Shown here piece by piece: positions 51,045 to 60,111 of a stretch of DNA of 64,000 bases. The notes below the pieces were generated by a model. It worked only from the letters and a program-made list of their open reading frames with translations, had not been told where the DNA came from and searched no databases. The stretch is from an uncultured Phycisphaerales bacterium (GTDB lineage: Bacteria > Planctomycetota > Phycisphaerae > Sedimentisphaerales > Anaerobacaceae). Every line of letters begins with the position of its first letter. Position 1 is the first letter of the stretch. The translations under genes and the position numbers were made by a program. The DNA is taken from positions 1 to 64,000 of the forward strand of contig CALEZT010000291.1 of assembly GCA_937927975.1 (NCBI GenBank), read 5' to 3'.

Positions 51045-52688
51045 GTGCCGGAAACCGTAGTAACTCGGTTCGCGCCGTCGCCGACAGGCTATTTGCATAT
51101 TGGAGGCGCCAGGACCGCTTTGTTCAATTGGCTGTGGGCCCGGCGGACGGGGGGCAAGTTCCTGCTGCGCATCGAGGATACCGATCTCAAGCGCAACACG
51201 CCGACTGCGACCGCGCAGGTGATGGCGGACCTGCGGTGGCTGGGGATCGACTGGGACGAGGGCCCTGAGGTCGGCGGTCCGAACGGCCCGTACCTCCAGT
51301 CGCAGCGACTCGACATCTACAACCGCTTCATCCGCCAGCTCCTCGACCAGGGCCGCGCGTACTACTGCTTCGAGACCGGCCAGGAACTCGACGCCCTGCG
51401 GGCGGAGGCCGAGAAGCAGAAGAAGGGCTTCGTCTACCGCCGGCCGGAACGGCTGCCCACAGATCAGGACGCCGACAAGGCCCGCGCCGAGGGCCGGGAC
51501 GTGACCGTCCGCTTCGCCATGCCGCAGACCGGCCCCATTGTCGTCGACGACATCATCCGCGGCCAAATCTCCTTCGACCCCGCCGAACTCGGCGACTTCA
51601 TCATCCAAAAAAGCGACGGCTTCCCCACGTACCAATTTGCTGTGGTGATCGACGACTACCTGATGCAGGTCACGCACGTGCTTCGCGGCCAGGAGCACCT
51701 GATGAACACGCCGAGCCAAAAGGCCCTGTGGGAGGCCTTGTTCACAGATCGGCCGGTGCCTCAGTACGCCCACATGTCGGTCACGGTCTCCGACGCCGGC
51801 GGCAAGCTCTCCAAGCGCGAGCGCCCGCAGACGCTCCGCACCGCCCTGAAGGCCATGGCCAACGTCGACGCCGACAAGCTGGCCCAGGTCGGCTCCATCA
51901 CGCCCGACGAGGTCCGCTCCTTCCTGGCCGGCGACACCACGCCCGACATGCCCGCGATCGACGCGATCGCCAAGCACCTCGGCGTACATCTGCCCGAGAT
52001 CAACATCGTCGACTTCTTCCACAGCGGATATCTGCCCGAGACGATGGTCAACTTCATGGCCCTGCTCGGCTGGAACCCCGGCGACCAGCGGGAGATCATG
52101 GTCCTCGACGAGCTGATCCGCTCATTCGACCTGTCGCGTCTGACCAAGAGCAACAGCCTCTTCGACCGCAAGAAGCTCCTGGCCTTCAACACCGAGCACC
52201 TGCGACTGACCGCGCCGGAGAAGGTCCTCGCGCACTTCAAGGCCTACCTCCAATACGTCGGCTCGCCGGTCCAGAACGCCGACGACGCGATGCTGGCGAG
52301 GATCATCAAGCTATGCGACGGGGCCCGAACCTTCGAGGACATCGAGCGAAAGAGCGTCTTCGTCTTCCTCGACGACGACCAGGTCGAGTTCGACGAGAAG
52401 GCGGTCCAGAAGGTGCTCATGAAAGACCGCGCCCTGGAGATCCTCCGCCAGGTCCGCGACGAGCTGGCGGCTCTGCCGGACCTCGGCGAGCACGCCATCG
52501 AAGAGATGCTCCGAAAGCTCGCGGAGACCCGCCAGGTCGGCCTGGGCAAGGTGGCTCAACCGCTCCGCGTGGCCCTGTGCGGCACGACGATCAGCCTGCC
52601 GATCTTCGACTCGGTCAACCTGCTCGGCCGCGGTCGGACGCTCCGCCGAATCGATCTGACGCTCGAGAGGTTCAAGGCCCATGAGTAA
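51045..52688 (+). CDS. gltX: Glutamyl-tRNA synthetase
   Basis: Charges tRNA-Glu with glutamate. It has 547 residues, longer than the usual 470-500. Seen: TRFAPSPTGYLHIGGARTALFNW with HIGG (HIGH motif), RIEDTDLKRNT, YQFAVVIDDYLMQVTHVLRGQEHL, and KLSKRERPQ (KMSKS-type) near residue 253. The C-terminal anticodon-binding half follows. An extra segment after KLSKR (residues about 260-310: ALKAMANVDADKLAQVGSIT and SFLAGDTTPDMPAIDAI) is not usual and accounts for the length. The start is GTG, with AGGAG 9 nt upstream. It heads a plus-strand run of housekeeping genes. Whether it also charges tRNA-Gln is unknown. Confidence 0.93.
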   Translation: MPETVVTRFAPSPTGYLHIGGARTALFNWLWARRTGGKFLLRIEDTDLKRNTPTATAQVMADLRWLGIDWDEGPEVGGPNGPYLQSQRLDIYNRFIRQLLDQGRAYYCFETGQELDALRAEAEKQKKGFVYRRPERLPTDQDADKARAEGRDVTVRFAMPQTGPIVVDDIIRGQISFDPAELGDFIIQKSDGFPTYQFAVVIDDYLMQVTHVLRGQEHLMNTPSQKALWEALFTDRPVPQYAHMSVTVSDAGGKLSKRERPQTLRTALKAMANVDADKLAQVGSITPDEVRSFLAGDTTPDMPAIDAIAKHLGVHLPEINIVDFFHSGYLPETMVNFMALLGWNPGDQREIMVLDELIRSFDLSRLTKSNSLFDRKKLLAFNTEHLRLTAPEKVLAHFKAYLQYVGSPVQNADDAMLARIIKLCDGARTFEDIERKSVFVFLDDDQVEFDEKAVQKVLMKDRALEILRQVRDELAALPDLGEHAIEEMLRKLAETRQVGLGKVAQPLRVALCGTTISLPIFDSVNLLGRGRTLRRIDLTLERFKAHE

Positions 52689-52726
52689 CCCGACCTTGTC
52701 ACGGACATGGATGGCGGAATCGATCT

Positions 52727-52780
52727 CAGGGGCTCTGCCCCCGAACCCCCGAGATTTACCGCTTTGGGCCAATAGCATGA
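52727..52780 (-). repeat. GC-hairpin dispersed repeat
   Basis: On the minus strand: TCATGCTATTGGCCCAAAGC, GGTAAATCTC, then the hairpin GGGGGCAGAGCCCC. Head-to-head with 52889-52943. Confidence 0.78.
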
Positions 52781-52888
52781 CGGAAAGCGGGCACGCGACC
52801 CAAACGGCCGCACACAAGGAATTCGCAGGTCTGGCAGGACCGAGCCACAATGTCGTCGAAGAGCGGGAGGTCCGGGCTTGCACTCCTT

Positions 52889-52943
52889 ATCATGCTGCTG
52901 GCCTAAAGCGAAAAATGCCGGGGGATTGGGGGCAGAGCCCCCA
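52889..52943 (+). repeat. GC-hairpin dispersed repeat
   Basis: Reads ATCATGCTGCTGGCCTAAAG, CGAAAAATGCC, then the hairpin GGGGGCAGAGCCCCC. Best-preserved copy of the family in this window. Confidence 0.8.
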
Positions 52944-53004
52944 AGTACGTCCGAGCCTACTCACGACCCTGTTTGGGTCACAGACAGAGGAGTGAACAGA
53001 TAAC

Positions 53005-53910
53005 ATGCCACTACTGGTCACAGGCTCCATCGGAATCGACACCATCCGCACGCCGCACGGGGCCAGCGAGCGCTGTCTGGGCGGCTCCTCCGTCTACTTC
53101 AGCATGGCGGCCGGCCTGTTCGCTCCCGTGCGATTCGTCGGCGTCGTCGGCGAAGACTGCCCGTTCGATCTGCCGGAGGTGTTCAAAGGCCGCAACGTCG
53201 ATCTGCGGGGCCTGGAGGTCCGCGCCGGCAGCAAGACCTTCGTCTGGCACGGGACCTACCACGACAACATGAACGACCGCACGACCGACCACGTCGAGCT
53301 CAACGTGCTGCAGGAGGCCCCGCCCAAAGTCCCGGCGGTCTTCCGCGACAGCCGGTTCGTGTTCCTGGCCAACACCGCCCCCGCGCTCCAGATGGAGCTG
53401 CTGGGCCAGATCGCGGCGCCCGCCTTCGTGGCCGCCGACACGATGGACCTCTGGATCACCGGCGCCCTGCCCGACCTCAAGGCGCTGCTCCGGAAGATCC
53501 ACTGCCTGATCGTCAACGACGAGGAGGCCAGGCTCCTGGCCGGCCGGCGCAATCTGATTGAGGCCGCCGGCGCTATCCTGGCGATGGGACCGCGAATCGT
53601 CATCGTCAAGAAAGGCGAGGCGGGTTCGCTGATGTGCCTGGCCGACGGGAGCAAGTTCGTCCTGCCCGCCTATCCGGCCACCGAGGTCCGCGACCCGACC
53701 GGCGCAGGCGACAGCTTCGCCGGCGGATTCATGGGCTGCCTGGCCCAGGCGCAGACGACGGATTTCGCGACGCTCAAGACCGCAGTCGCCTACGGCACGG
53801 TCGTCGCGTCGTTCACGATCGCGGACTTCTCGCTGGCGGGCCTGGCCGCCGCGACGCGAACGGACGTCGACGCCCGCCTGAACCGGCTGCGGGATTGCAC
53901 GCGGTTCTGA
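53005..53910 (+). CDS. PfkB-family carbohydrate/nucleoside kinase
   Basis: A 301-residue kinase of the ribokinase fold. Seen: VTGSIGIDTIRTP, LGGSSVYFSMAAGLF with the substrate-side glycines, and the C-terminal signature VRDPTGAGDSFAGGFMGCLAQA near residue 229, where GAGD holds the catalytic Asp. The substrate (sugar, nucleoside or other) cannot be read from sequence. The N-terminal glycine pair is GGSS rather than the common GGN, which may point to a different substrate. It lies in the plus-strand run between gltX and thpR, with repeats upstream. Confidence 0.88.
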   Translation: MPLLVTGSIGIDTIRTPHGASERCLGGSSVYFSMAAGLFAPVRFVGVVGEDCPFDLPEVFKGRNVDLRGLEVRAGSKTFVWHGTYHDNMNDRTTDHVELNVLQEAPPKVPAVFRDSRFVFLANTAPALQMELLGQIAAPAFVAADTMDLWITGALPDLKALLRKIHCLIVNDEEARLLAGRRNLIEAAGAILAMGPRIVIVKKGEAGSLMCLADGSKFVLPAYPATEVRDPTGAGDSFAGGFMGCLAQAQTTDFATLKTAVAYGTVVASFTIADFSLAGLAAATRTDVDARLNRLRDCTRF

Positions 53911-54030
53911 TCGGCACGAATGGAAAACGGTCTTGGAGTGTCGCAGGGCAGGGCCTGAAAGAATTCGCGACTTTGACGTTGACAGCCTCGCCCAGGACCG
54001 GTACATTGCGAGAACAATGGATATTTGACC

Positions 54031-54603
54031 ATGCGTTGCTTCGTTGCCATCGACATTCCGAATGAGATCCGGGCCGAGCTGGCGGACCTGCAGAAGGACC
54101 TGGCCGGCCGGGTGGACGTCCATCGCGGCGACGCCAAGTGGGTCGAGCCCGAAGGGATGCACCTGACGCTCAAGTTCCTGGGCGAGGTCCCGGACAGCCA
54201 GGTCGTCGATGTGTGCAATATCGTCCGCGACGTGGCGGCCCGTCACAAGCCGTTCGACTTGCCCGTCGGCCAGGTCGGCTCCTTCGGCGGGCGCAGCGCC
54301 CGCGTCCTGTGGGTCGGCGCGGGATTGGATTGCCCCGAGCTGCTGGCCTTGCAGGAGGACCTGGAGAACGAATTCGACCTGGCCGGCTGGCCCAAAGAAG
54401 GCCGCCAGTTCTCGGGCCACCTGACGCTGTGTCGGATTCGCAACGTCAAGGCAGGGGAAAAGCTTGGCCGGGCGGCCGGCGAGTATGGCGACTACGACCT
54501 GGGCGTCGTCCGAGCGACCGAGGTCTGCGTTTACGAGAGTCAGTTGCGGCCGGAGGGACCGATCTACACCCGAATGGGCCGCTTTGCGTTACAGGACAAA
54601 TAA
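54031..54603 (+). CDS. thpR: RNA 2',3'-cyclic phosphodiesterase
   Basis: A 190-residue 2H phosphoesterase, formerly called 2'-5' RNA ligase, which opens 2',3'-cyclic phosphates on RNA ends. The two catalytic His motifs are HLTLKFLGEV (about residue 45) and HLTLCRIRNV (about residue 131). MRCFVAIDIPNEIRAEL at the start and VYESQLRPEGPIYT near the end are typical. The ATG at 54031 is used; a TTG at 54025 is in frame. No strong ribosome site is visible. recA follows after 29 bp, so the two may be co-transcribed. Confidence 0.93.
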   Translation: MRCFVAIDIPNEIRAELADLQKDLAGRVDVHRGDAKWVEPEGMHLTLKFLGEVPDSQVVDVCNIVRDVAARHKPFDLPVGQVGSFGGRSARVLWVGAGLDCPELLALQEDLENEFDLAGWPKEGRQFSGHLTLCRIRNVKAGEKLGRAAGEYGDYDLGVVRATEVCVYESQLRPEGPIYTRMGRFALQDK

Positions 54604-54632
54604 AGGAAGGCGAGACTTGTTGGAGGTAATCC

Positions 54633-55715
54633 ATGGCTAAGTCGAAGAAGGCAGCACCCACCATCTCTGCACCCGAAAGCGCCGCCGACGGCAAGCAGGC
54701 CGCTCTGCAGCGAGTGATCGCGCAGATCGAGAAGCAGTACGGCCAGGGCGCGATCATGCAGATGGACGAACAAAACTATGCCAAGATCGAGGGCATCAGC
54801 ACCGGCGCCCTGTCCCTGGACATCGCGCTGGGCGGCGCGGGCATCCCGCGCGGCCGCATCACCGAATTGTTCGGGCCCGAATCCTCGGGCAAGACGACGC
54901 TGGCCTTGCACGTGATCGCCAGCGCCCAGAAGGCCGGCGGCGTGGCCGCGTTCATCGACGCAGAGCACGCGCTGGACACCACCTGGGCCAAGCGGCTGGG
55001 CGTCGACGTCAGCAGTCTGCTGGTCAGCCAGCCCGACACGGGCGAGCAGGCCCTCGAGATCGCCGAGATGCTCGTGTCCTCGAACTCCGTGGACGTGATC
55101 GTCATCGACTCGGTGGCCGCGCTGACCCCCAAGGCCGAGCTCGAAGGCGAGATGGGCGACAGCCACATGGGCCTGCAGGCCCGCCTGATGAGCCAGGCGA
55201 TGCGAAAGCTCACCGGCATCATCTACAAGAGCAAGTGCGCCCTGGTCTTCATCAACCAGATCCGCATGAAGATCGGCGTCATGTTCGGCAATCCCGAGAC
55301 CACCACCGGCGGCAAGGCCCTGAAGTTCTACTGCTCGGTCCGCGTGGACCTGCGAAGGCTCAGCACGATCACCGACAACAACGGCGCGATCGGCTCGCGC
55401 GTGCGGGGCCGGGTCGTGAAGAACAAGATCGCCCCGCCCTTCCGCGAGACCGAGTTCGACATCATGTTCGACAGCGGCATCAGCTACGAAGGCGACCTGC
55501 TGGACCTGGCGATCGGCGCGGACATCGTCCAGAAGAGCGGCGCGTGGATCAACTACGGCAGCTTCCGCCTGGGCCAGGGCCGCGAGAACGCCAAGAAGTA
55601 CCTGATCGACTACCCCGAGGTCCGCAACGAGATCCGAGACAAGGTCATCGAAGCCAAGGGTCTCGTGCCGGTGACGAAACCGTCCTCCGAGGAGACCGCC
55701 GACGCCGAAGACTGA
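54633..55715 (+). CDS. recA: Recombinase RecA
   Basis: DNA strand exchange, SOS co-protease, cytoplasmic ATPase of 360 residues. Seen: [16 protein letters not shown], Walker [14 protein letters not shown] near residue 82, [52 protein letters not shown] (Walker B), [12 protein letters not shown] (loop 1), [20 protein letters not shown] (loop 2) and an acidic tail [15 protein letters not shown] lies 6 nt before the ATG. No LexA-type box was identified upstream. It lies between thpR and a PHP protein. Confidence 0.97.
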   Translation: MAKSKKAAPTISAPESAADGKQAALQRVIAQIEKQYGQGAIMQMDEQNYAKIEGISTGALSLDIALGGAGIPRGRITELFGPESSGKTTLALHVIASAQKAGGVAAFIDAEHALDTTWAKRLGVDVSSLLVSQPDTGEQALEIAEMLVSSNSVDVIVIDSVAALTPKAELEGEMGDSHMGLQARLMSQAMRKLTGIIYKSKCALVFINQIRMKIGVMFGNPETTTGGKALKFYCSVRVDLRRLSTITDNNGAIGSRVRGRVVKNKIAPPFRETEFDIMFDSGISYEGDLLDLAIGADIVQKSGAWINYGSFRLGQGRENAKKYLIDYPEVRNEIRDKVIEAKGLVPVTKPSSEETADAED

Positions 55716-55751
55716 TCTTGCAGAGACATCCGACAGACAAGGTGAGCAACG

Positions 55752-57035
55752 ATGAGTGAACTGGGGAGACCGTCGCGAAGAGAGTTCTTGTGGATGCTGC
55801 CAGCCACGGGTTTGATCGTCAACGCCCCGGCCTGGGCCCAAAGCTCTGCCGGGGTGGATCGTTCCGGCGGTTCGCGCTGGTGGAAGGGCAACCTGCACAC
55901 CCACACCTTCTGGAGCGACGGCGACGACTTCCCCGAGACGGTCGTGCAGTGGTACAAGGACCATGACTACCATTTCCTGGCCCTCTCCGATCACAACCGC
56001 CTCTCGATCGGCCAGCGTTGGATGGCGGTGACGGACAAGCAGCAGACGGCGTTCGAGAAGTACGCCGCCCGGTTCCCGGACCGCTGGATCGAGACCCGCA
56101 AGGACGAGAAGGGCCAGACCGAGGTCCGGCTCAAGCCTCTGTCCGAGCTGCGTTGCCTGTTCGAGCAGCCGGAGCAGTTCCTGCTGATCCAATCCGAGGA
56201 GATCACCGAGAAGGCCCACCTCAACGCGATCAACATTCTCGATCTGATCCCGCCCCAGGGCGGATCGACTATGGCCGAGATCCTGCAGAACAACGTCGAC
56301 GCGGTGCTCAAGCAGCAGAAGCAGACCGGACAGCCCATGCTGGTCACGATCAATCACCCCAACTTCCAGTGGGCTTTGGCCGCCGAGGATATGGCGCCGA
56401 TCAAGGGGGCCCGGTTCTTCGAGGTCTACAACGCCCATGGGTCGGTGAACAACGAAGGCGACGAGCAGCGGGCGAGCACCGAGCGGATGTGGGACATCGT
56501 GCTGGCGACCAGGCTGTCGGGCTCCTCGCCCGAGATCCTGTACGGGGTCGCCACGGACGACGCGCACAACTACCACAAGTTCGAGCCCCGCGCCGCCAAT
56601 CCCGGCCAGGCTTGGATCGTGGTCCGCAGCGACCGCCTGACGCCGGAATCCCTGATCCGGGCCATGGACGCAGGCGATTTCTACTGCTCCACCGGCGTAA
56701 CGCTGAAGGATTTCGCATTTCGAGACGGAACCCTGACGGTTCAGATCGCTCCCGAGCCCGGTGTATCGTACAAAGTCCAGTTCATCGGCACCCGGCGAGG
56801 CTACGATCCGACCAGCCGGGAGGTTGCTAATGCCGAGGGCAAAACCGTCCGAACAACACGTAGCTACAGCCCCGAGATCGGGGCCGTGCTGGCCGAAGTC
56901 CAGGGCACGACCGGCAGTTACACGCTCAAGGGCGACGAACTGTACGTGCGGGCCAAGGTGATTTCGTCGCGTAGAAATGAAAAGTCCCACGTGCCGGACG
57001 AGTTCGAGGCCGCGTGGGTACAACCAGTAAGGTAA
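55752..57035 (+). CDS. Tat-exported PHP-domain phosphoesterase
   Basis: A 427-residue exported protein. The N-terminus has a Tat signal (SRREFLWMLPATGLIVNAP). The PHP metal-binding site is visible: NLHTHTFWSDGDDFPE (HTH and D), DHDYHFLALSDHN, then EEITEKAHLNAINI and INHPNFQWAL. The C-terminus has beta strands (GTLTVQIAPEPGVSYKVQFI). PHP proteins hydrolyse phosphate or related bonds with several metals; the substrate is unknown. It lies 36 bp after recA. An AT-rich inverted repeat lies immediately after its stop. Confidence 0.85.
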   Translation: MSELGRPSRREFLWMLPATGLIVNAPAWAQSSAGVDRSGGSRWWKGNLHTHTFWSDGDDFPETVVQWYKDHDYHFLALSDHNRLSIGQRWMAVTDKQQTAFEKYAARFPDRWIETRKDEKGQTEVRLKPLSELRCLFEQPEQFLLIQSEEITEKAHLNAINILDLIPPQGGSTMAEILQNNVDAVLKQQKQTGQPMLVTINHPNFQWALAAEDMAPIKGARFFEVYNAHGSVNNEGDEQRASTERMWDIVLATRLSGSSPEILYGVATDDAHNYHKFEPRAANPGQAWIVVRSDRLTPESLIRAMDAGDFYCSTGVTLKDFAFRDGTLTVQIAPEPGVSYKVQFIGTRRGYDPTSREVANAEGKTVRTTRSYSPEIGAVLAEVQGTTGSYTLKGDELYVRAKVISSRRNEKSHVPDEFEAAWVQPVR

Positions 57036-57036
57036 G

Positions 57037-57197
57037 AAAATCCGAAATTCGAAGCTCGAAATCCGAAACAAATTCAAATGACGAAAACCCAAATGACCGA
57101 AACGCTGCCGCCCATCCGGTGCTCCGTTTTGAATTTTGAGCTTCTGTCATTTGGGTTTGTTTCGGATTTCGAGTTTCGGATTTCGGATTTGGTCGTC
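57037..57197. repeat. Large imperfect AT-rich inverted repeat
   Basis: The arms 57037-57096 and 57138-57197 are about 80 % complementary. Both are built of CCGAAATNCGAA and CAAATGAC motifs. The region lies between the PHP and alaS genes and is much AT-richer than its surroundings. Confidence 0.8.
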
Positions 57198-57233
57198 TCC
57201 GATATGTGTCGTTGAAGAATGAGGTATAGTCTT

Positions 57234-60017
57234 GTGTTAACCGCTCGCGAAATCCGAAAGAGTTTCATCGACTTCTTCCTGAGCAAGGGCCACACCTTCG
57301 TGCCCAGTTCCCCGATCGTCCCGCACGGCGACGAGACGCTGCTGTTCGCCAACGCAGGCATGAACCAGTTCAAGGACATTTTTCTCGGACTCAGGGCCCC
57401 CGACTGCCCCAGCGCGGTCAACAGCCAGAAGTGCCTCCGCGTCAGCGGCAAGCACAACGACCTCGAAGAAGTCGGCATGGACACCTACCACCACACCTTC
57501 TTCGAAATGCTCGGCAACTGGTCGTTCAACGACTACTTCAAAGCCGAGGCGATCTCCTGGGCCTGGGAGCTGATGACCAAGGTCTGGGGCATCAACCCCG
57601 ACCAGCTCTACGCCAGCGTCTTTGCAGGCGATGAAAAAGACGGCATCCCGCGCGACGACGAAGCCGCCGGGCTCTGGACGAAACTGACGCCCATTCCGCC
57701 CGAACGCGTGATGGCCTTCGGCAAGAAGGAGAACTTCTGGGAGATGGGCGAGACGGGACCCTGCGGGCCTTGCAGCGAGATCCACATCGATCTCGGTCCC
57801 GACCGCTGCGACAAGAAAGGTGTGCCCGGTCACGTCTGCCGCGTCAATGGCGACTGCGCCCGTTTCATCGAACTGTGGAACCTCGTGTTCATCCAGTACA
57901 ACCGCCAGACGTCCGGCGCCCTGGTGCCGCTGTCGGCCAAGTACATCGACACCGGCGCGGGGCTCGAACGCGTCGTCCGCGTGCTCCAGGACAAGGGGAG
58001 CAACTACGACACGGACCTTTTCATGCCGATCATCCAGGCGACCGCGAAGATGAGCGGACACAAGTACACCTCCGTGCTCGGCAATAAGACCGATAATGCG
58101 TTCCGCGTGATCGCGGACCACAGCCGGACGCTGGTTTTCGCCATCACCGACGGCGCGACGCCCTCCAACGAAGGGCGAGGCTACGTGATCCGGCGCATCC
58201 TCCGCCGGGCGGCGCGCTATGGGCGCGAGCTCGATCTGCGCGAGCCGTTCCTCTATAAGCTCGTGCCGGTGGTGGTTGAGTGCCTGGGCGAGGCGTTCCC
58301 CGAGATTCGCGCGCGGGCCGAGTATGTCACGACGGTAATCCAGGCGGAAGAGACCGGTTTCGGCCGGACCCTCGATCGCGGCCTGGAGATCTTCAACACT
58401 GCGGCCTCCCGCGCGGCGGAAACGCCGACCAAGACCCTCACCGGCGACGACGCATTCCAGCTCTACGACACGTTCGGATTCCCGCCGGACCTGACGGGGC
58501 TGCTGGCCCGCGAGAAGGGCCTGAGCGTCGACATCGACCGCTTCAACGAGTTGATGACCGAACAGAAGGAGCGGGCCCGCGCCGCGCAGAAGACCGATTC
58601 CCTGCTGGCGGGACTGGCCGACAGCGACCTGCCGGCCACGGAGGACCTGCACAAGTATCAGACCGACCGCTGCGACGCGAAGATCCTGGGCTGGATCGAT
58701 TCGAGCGGCTTCAAGAAAGAAGGGACGCTCCCGACGAACGCTGAGATCGGCCTGCTGCTGGACCGTACGTGTTTCTACGCCGAGGCCGGCGGCCAGGTCG
58801 GCGACGTTGGCATAATCGAAACGCGGTCAGCTCGTGTCGAGGGCGTCCCGCCCTCGAATCGCGGGCAGGATGCCCGCGACACGATTACCGGTCCGGCATC
58901 CCGCTTCGTCGTCGAAGAGACCATGAAGGTCGGCCATACCGTGATCCATCGCGGCAAAGTCGCCGAGGGATCGCTTCGCGTCGGACAGAATGTCAGCGCG
59001 GTGGTCAGTCCTGACCGCAACGCCACCAAGAAGAACCACACCGCGACGCACCTGCTCCAGTGGGCCCTTCAGCAAGTGCTCGGCAAATCCGTCGCCCAGC
59101 AGGGCAGCTACGTCGGGCCGGACTACCTGCGGTTCGACTTCACGTACCCGAAGGCCCCGACCGCCGAGGAATTGGCCAGAATCCAGCAGTTGGTCCGCGA
59201 CAAGATCGCAGAGGATCTGCCCGTCGCGTGGACGGTCCTGCCCCGCGAGCAGGCCGAGAAACTCGGCGCGATGGCCCTGTTCGGCGAGAAGTACGGCGCG
59301 GAGGTCCGCATCGTCTGCGTCGGCGCCGCGGACGAAAGCCACATCGACGAGGCGTTCAGCCGGGAGTTCTGCGGCGGCACGCATGTGGACCGGCTCGGCG
59401 TCATCGGCGGCATCAAGATCCTCAAGGAAGAGAGCGTCTCAGCAGGAGTGCGTCGAATCACCGCCCTGACGGGCCACGCCCTGACCGCGCATCTGGAAAA
59501 AGCAGGCGACATCGTCGAGCAGCTCACGAGCCTGCTCCAGATCCCCGCGGACAAGCTGACCGAACGAATCGGGCAGATCGTCGAGGACAACAAGAAGCTC
59601 GTCAAGCAGCTCAAGACCGCGTCGAAGGCGGGCGGACCCGACACGATGGCCGAGGCCAAGGCCCTCCTGGAAGCCGGCCGGAAGATCGGCGAGACCGCGG
59701 TCGTCGTCGGACGGCTCGCGACCACGTCGGTGGATCGAGCCCGCGAGGCGATCGACATGCTCAAGAAGAAGGCCAAGTCCGCGGTGGTCGTGCTGGCCTA
59801 CGAAGAAGAGGGCAAAGTCATGCTGCTGGCGGGCGTCACCGACGACCTGATCAAGAAAATCAAGGCCGGCGACATCGTCAAGCAGATCGCCCCCATCGTC
59901 GACGGCGGCGGCGGCGGAAAGCCCCAACTGGCCCAAGCCGGCGGCAAGAACCCCGCCAAGATCGACGAGGCCCTGGCCAAAGCCACGGAGATGGTCACGA
60001 CCGCCTTGGCCGGATAG
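57234..60017 (+). CDS. alaS: Alanyl-tRNA synthetase with an in-frame palindromic insert
   Basis: Charges tRNA-Ala and edits mischarged tRNA. It has 927 residues; E. coli AlaS has about 876. Seen: IRKSFIDFFLSKGHTFVPSS, LLFANAGMNQFKDIFLG, NDLEEVGMDTYHHTFFEMLG, TGPCGPCSEIH, and the editing metal site HTATHLL (about residue 601) with CGGTHVDRLG (about 712). The C-Ala domain follows. Residues about 533-550 (VEGVPPSNRGQDARDT) come from a 51-bp palindrome identical to one inside a sulfatase gene. It lies after FYAEAGGQVGDVG, in a loop before the editing core, where extra residues are probably tolerated. The GTG at 57234 is preferred over the ATG at 57219 because GAGGTA lies 7 nt before it. Confidence 0.95.
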   Translation: MLTAREIRKSFIDFFLSKGHTFVPSSPIVPHGDETLLFANAGMNQFKDIFLGLRAPDCPSAVNSQKCLRVSGKHNDLEEVGMDTYHHTFFEMLGNWSFNDYFKAEAISWAWELMTKVWGINPDQLYASVFAGDEKDGIPRDDEAAGLWTKLTPIPPERVMAFGKKENFWEMGETGPCGPCSEIHIDLGPDRCDKKGVPGHVCRVNGDCARFIELWNLVFIQYNRQTSGALVPLSAKYIDTGAGLERVVRVLQDKGSNYDTDLFMPIIQATAKMSGHKYTSVLGNKTDNAFRVIADHSRTLVFAITDGATPSNEGRGYVIRRILRRAARYGRELDLREPFLYKLVPVVVECLGEAFPEIRARAEYVTTVIQAEETGFGRTLDRGLEIFNTAASRAAETPTKTLTGDDAFQLYDTFGFPPDLTGLLAREKGLSVDIDRFNELMTEQKERARAAQKTDSLLAGLADSDLPATEDLHKYQTDRCDAKILGWIDSSGFKKEGTLPTNAEIGLLLDRTCFYAEAGGQVGDVGIIETRSARVEGVPPSNRGQDARDTITGPASRFVVEETMKVGHTVIHRGKVAEGSLRVGQNVSAVVSPDRNATKKNHTATHLLQWALQQVLGKSVAQQGSYVGPDYLRFDFTYPKAPTAEELARIQQLVRDKIAEDLPVAWTVLPREQAEKLGAMALFGEKYGAEVRIVCVGAADESHIDEAFSREFCGGTHVDRLGVIGGIKILKEESVSAGVRRITALTGHALTAHLEKAGDIVEQLTSLLQIPADKLTERIGQIVEDNKKLVKQLKTASKAGGPDTMAEAKALLEAGRKIGETAVVVGRLATTSVDRAREAIDMLKKKAKSAVVVLAYEEEGKVMLLAGVTDDLIKKIKAGDIVKQIAPIVDGGGGGKPQLAQAGGKNPAKIDEALAKATEMVTTALAG
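58832..58882 (+). repeat. 51-bp clover-leaf palindromic element inside alaS (copy 2)
   Basis: Identical over 51 bp to the minus strand of 2551-2601. Two perfect 7-bp hairpins with 3-nt loops lie inside a GTGTCG/CGACAC stem. It is read in the same frame as in the sulfatase. Confidence 0.93.
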
Positions 60018-60111
60018 ATCGGCGTCTTGGGCTGAAATGGTCTGAAGGAATCCGCTCGAAGTGCGTCTGTCCTGTTGAAGTAGTCAGGATTCGCATCTTC
60101 GCGAGGGCCTT

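Larger units (their letters stand above)
52689..53004. other. Gap between gltX and the PfkB gene with paired repeats
   Basis: No gene. It holds two head-to-head copies of the GC-hairpin repeat (52727-52780 and 52889-52943), the same arrangement as upstream of pyrG. AGGAGTG near 52986 is the probable ribosome site of the next gene, with an unusually long spacer of about 12 nt. Confidence 0.65.

Noticed and set aside
54564..57092. 842-residue minus-strand frame opposite recA and the PHP gene
   Set aside because: Antisense shadow; its upstream end translates the AT-rich inverted repeat.
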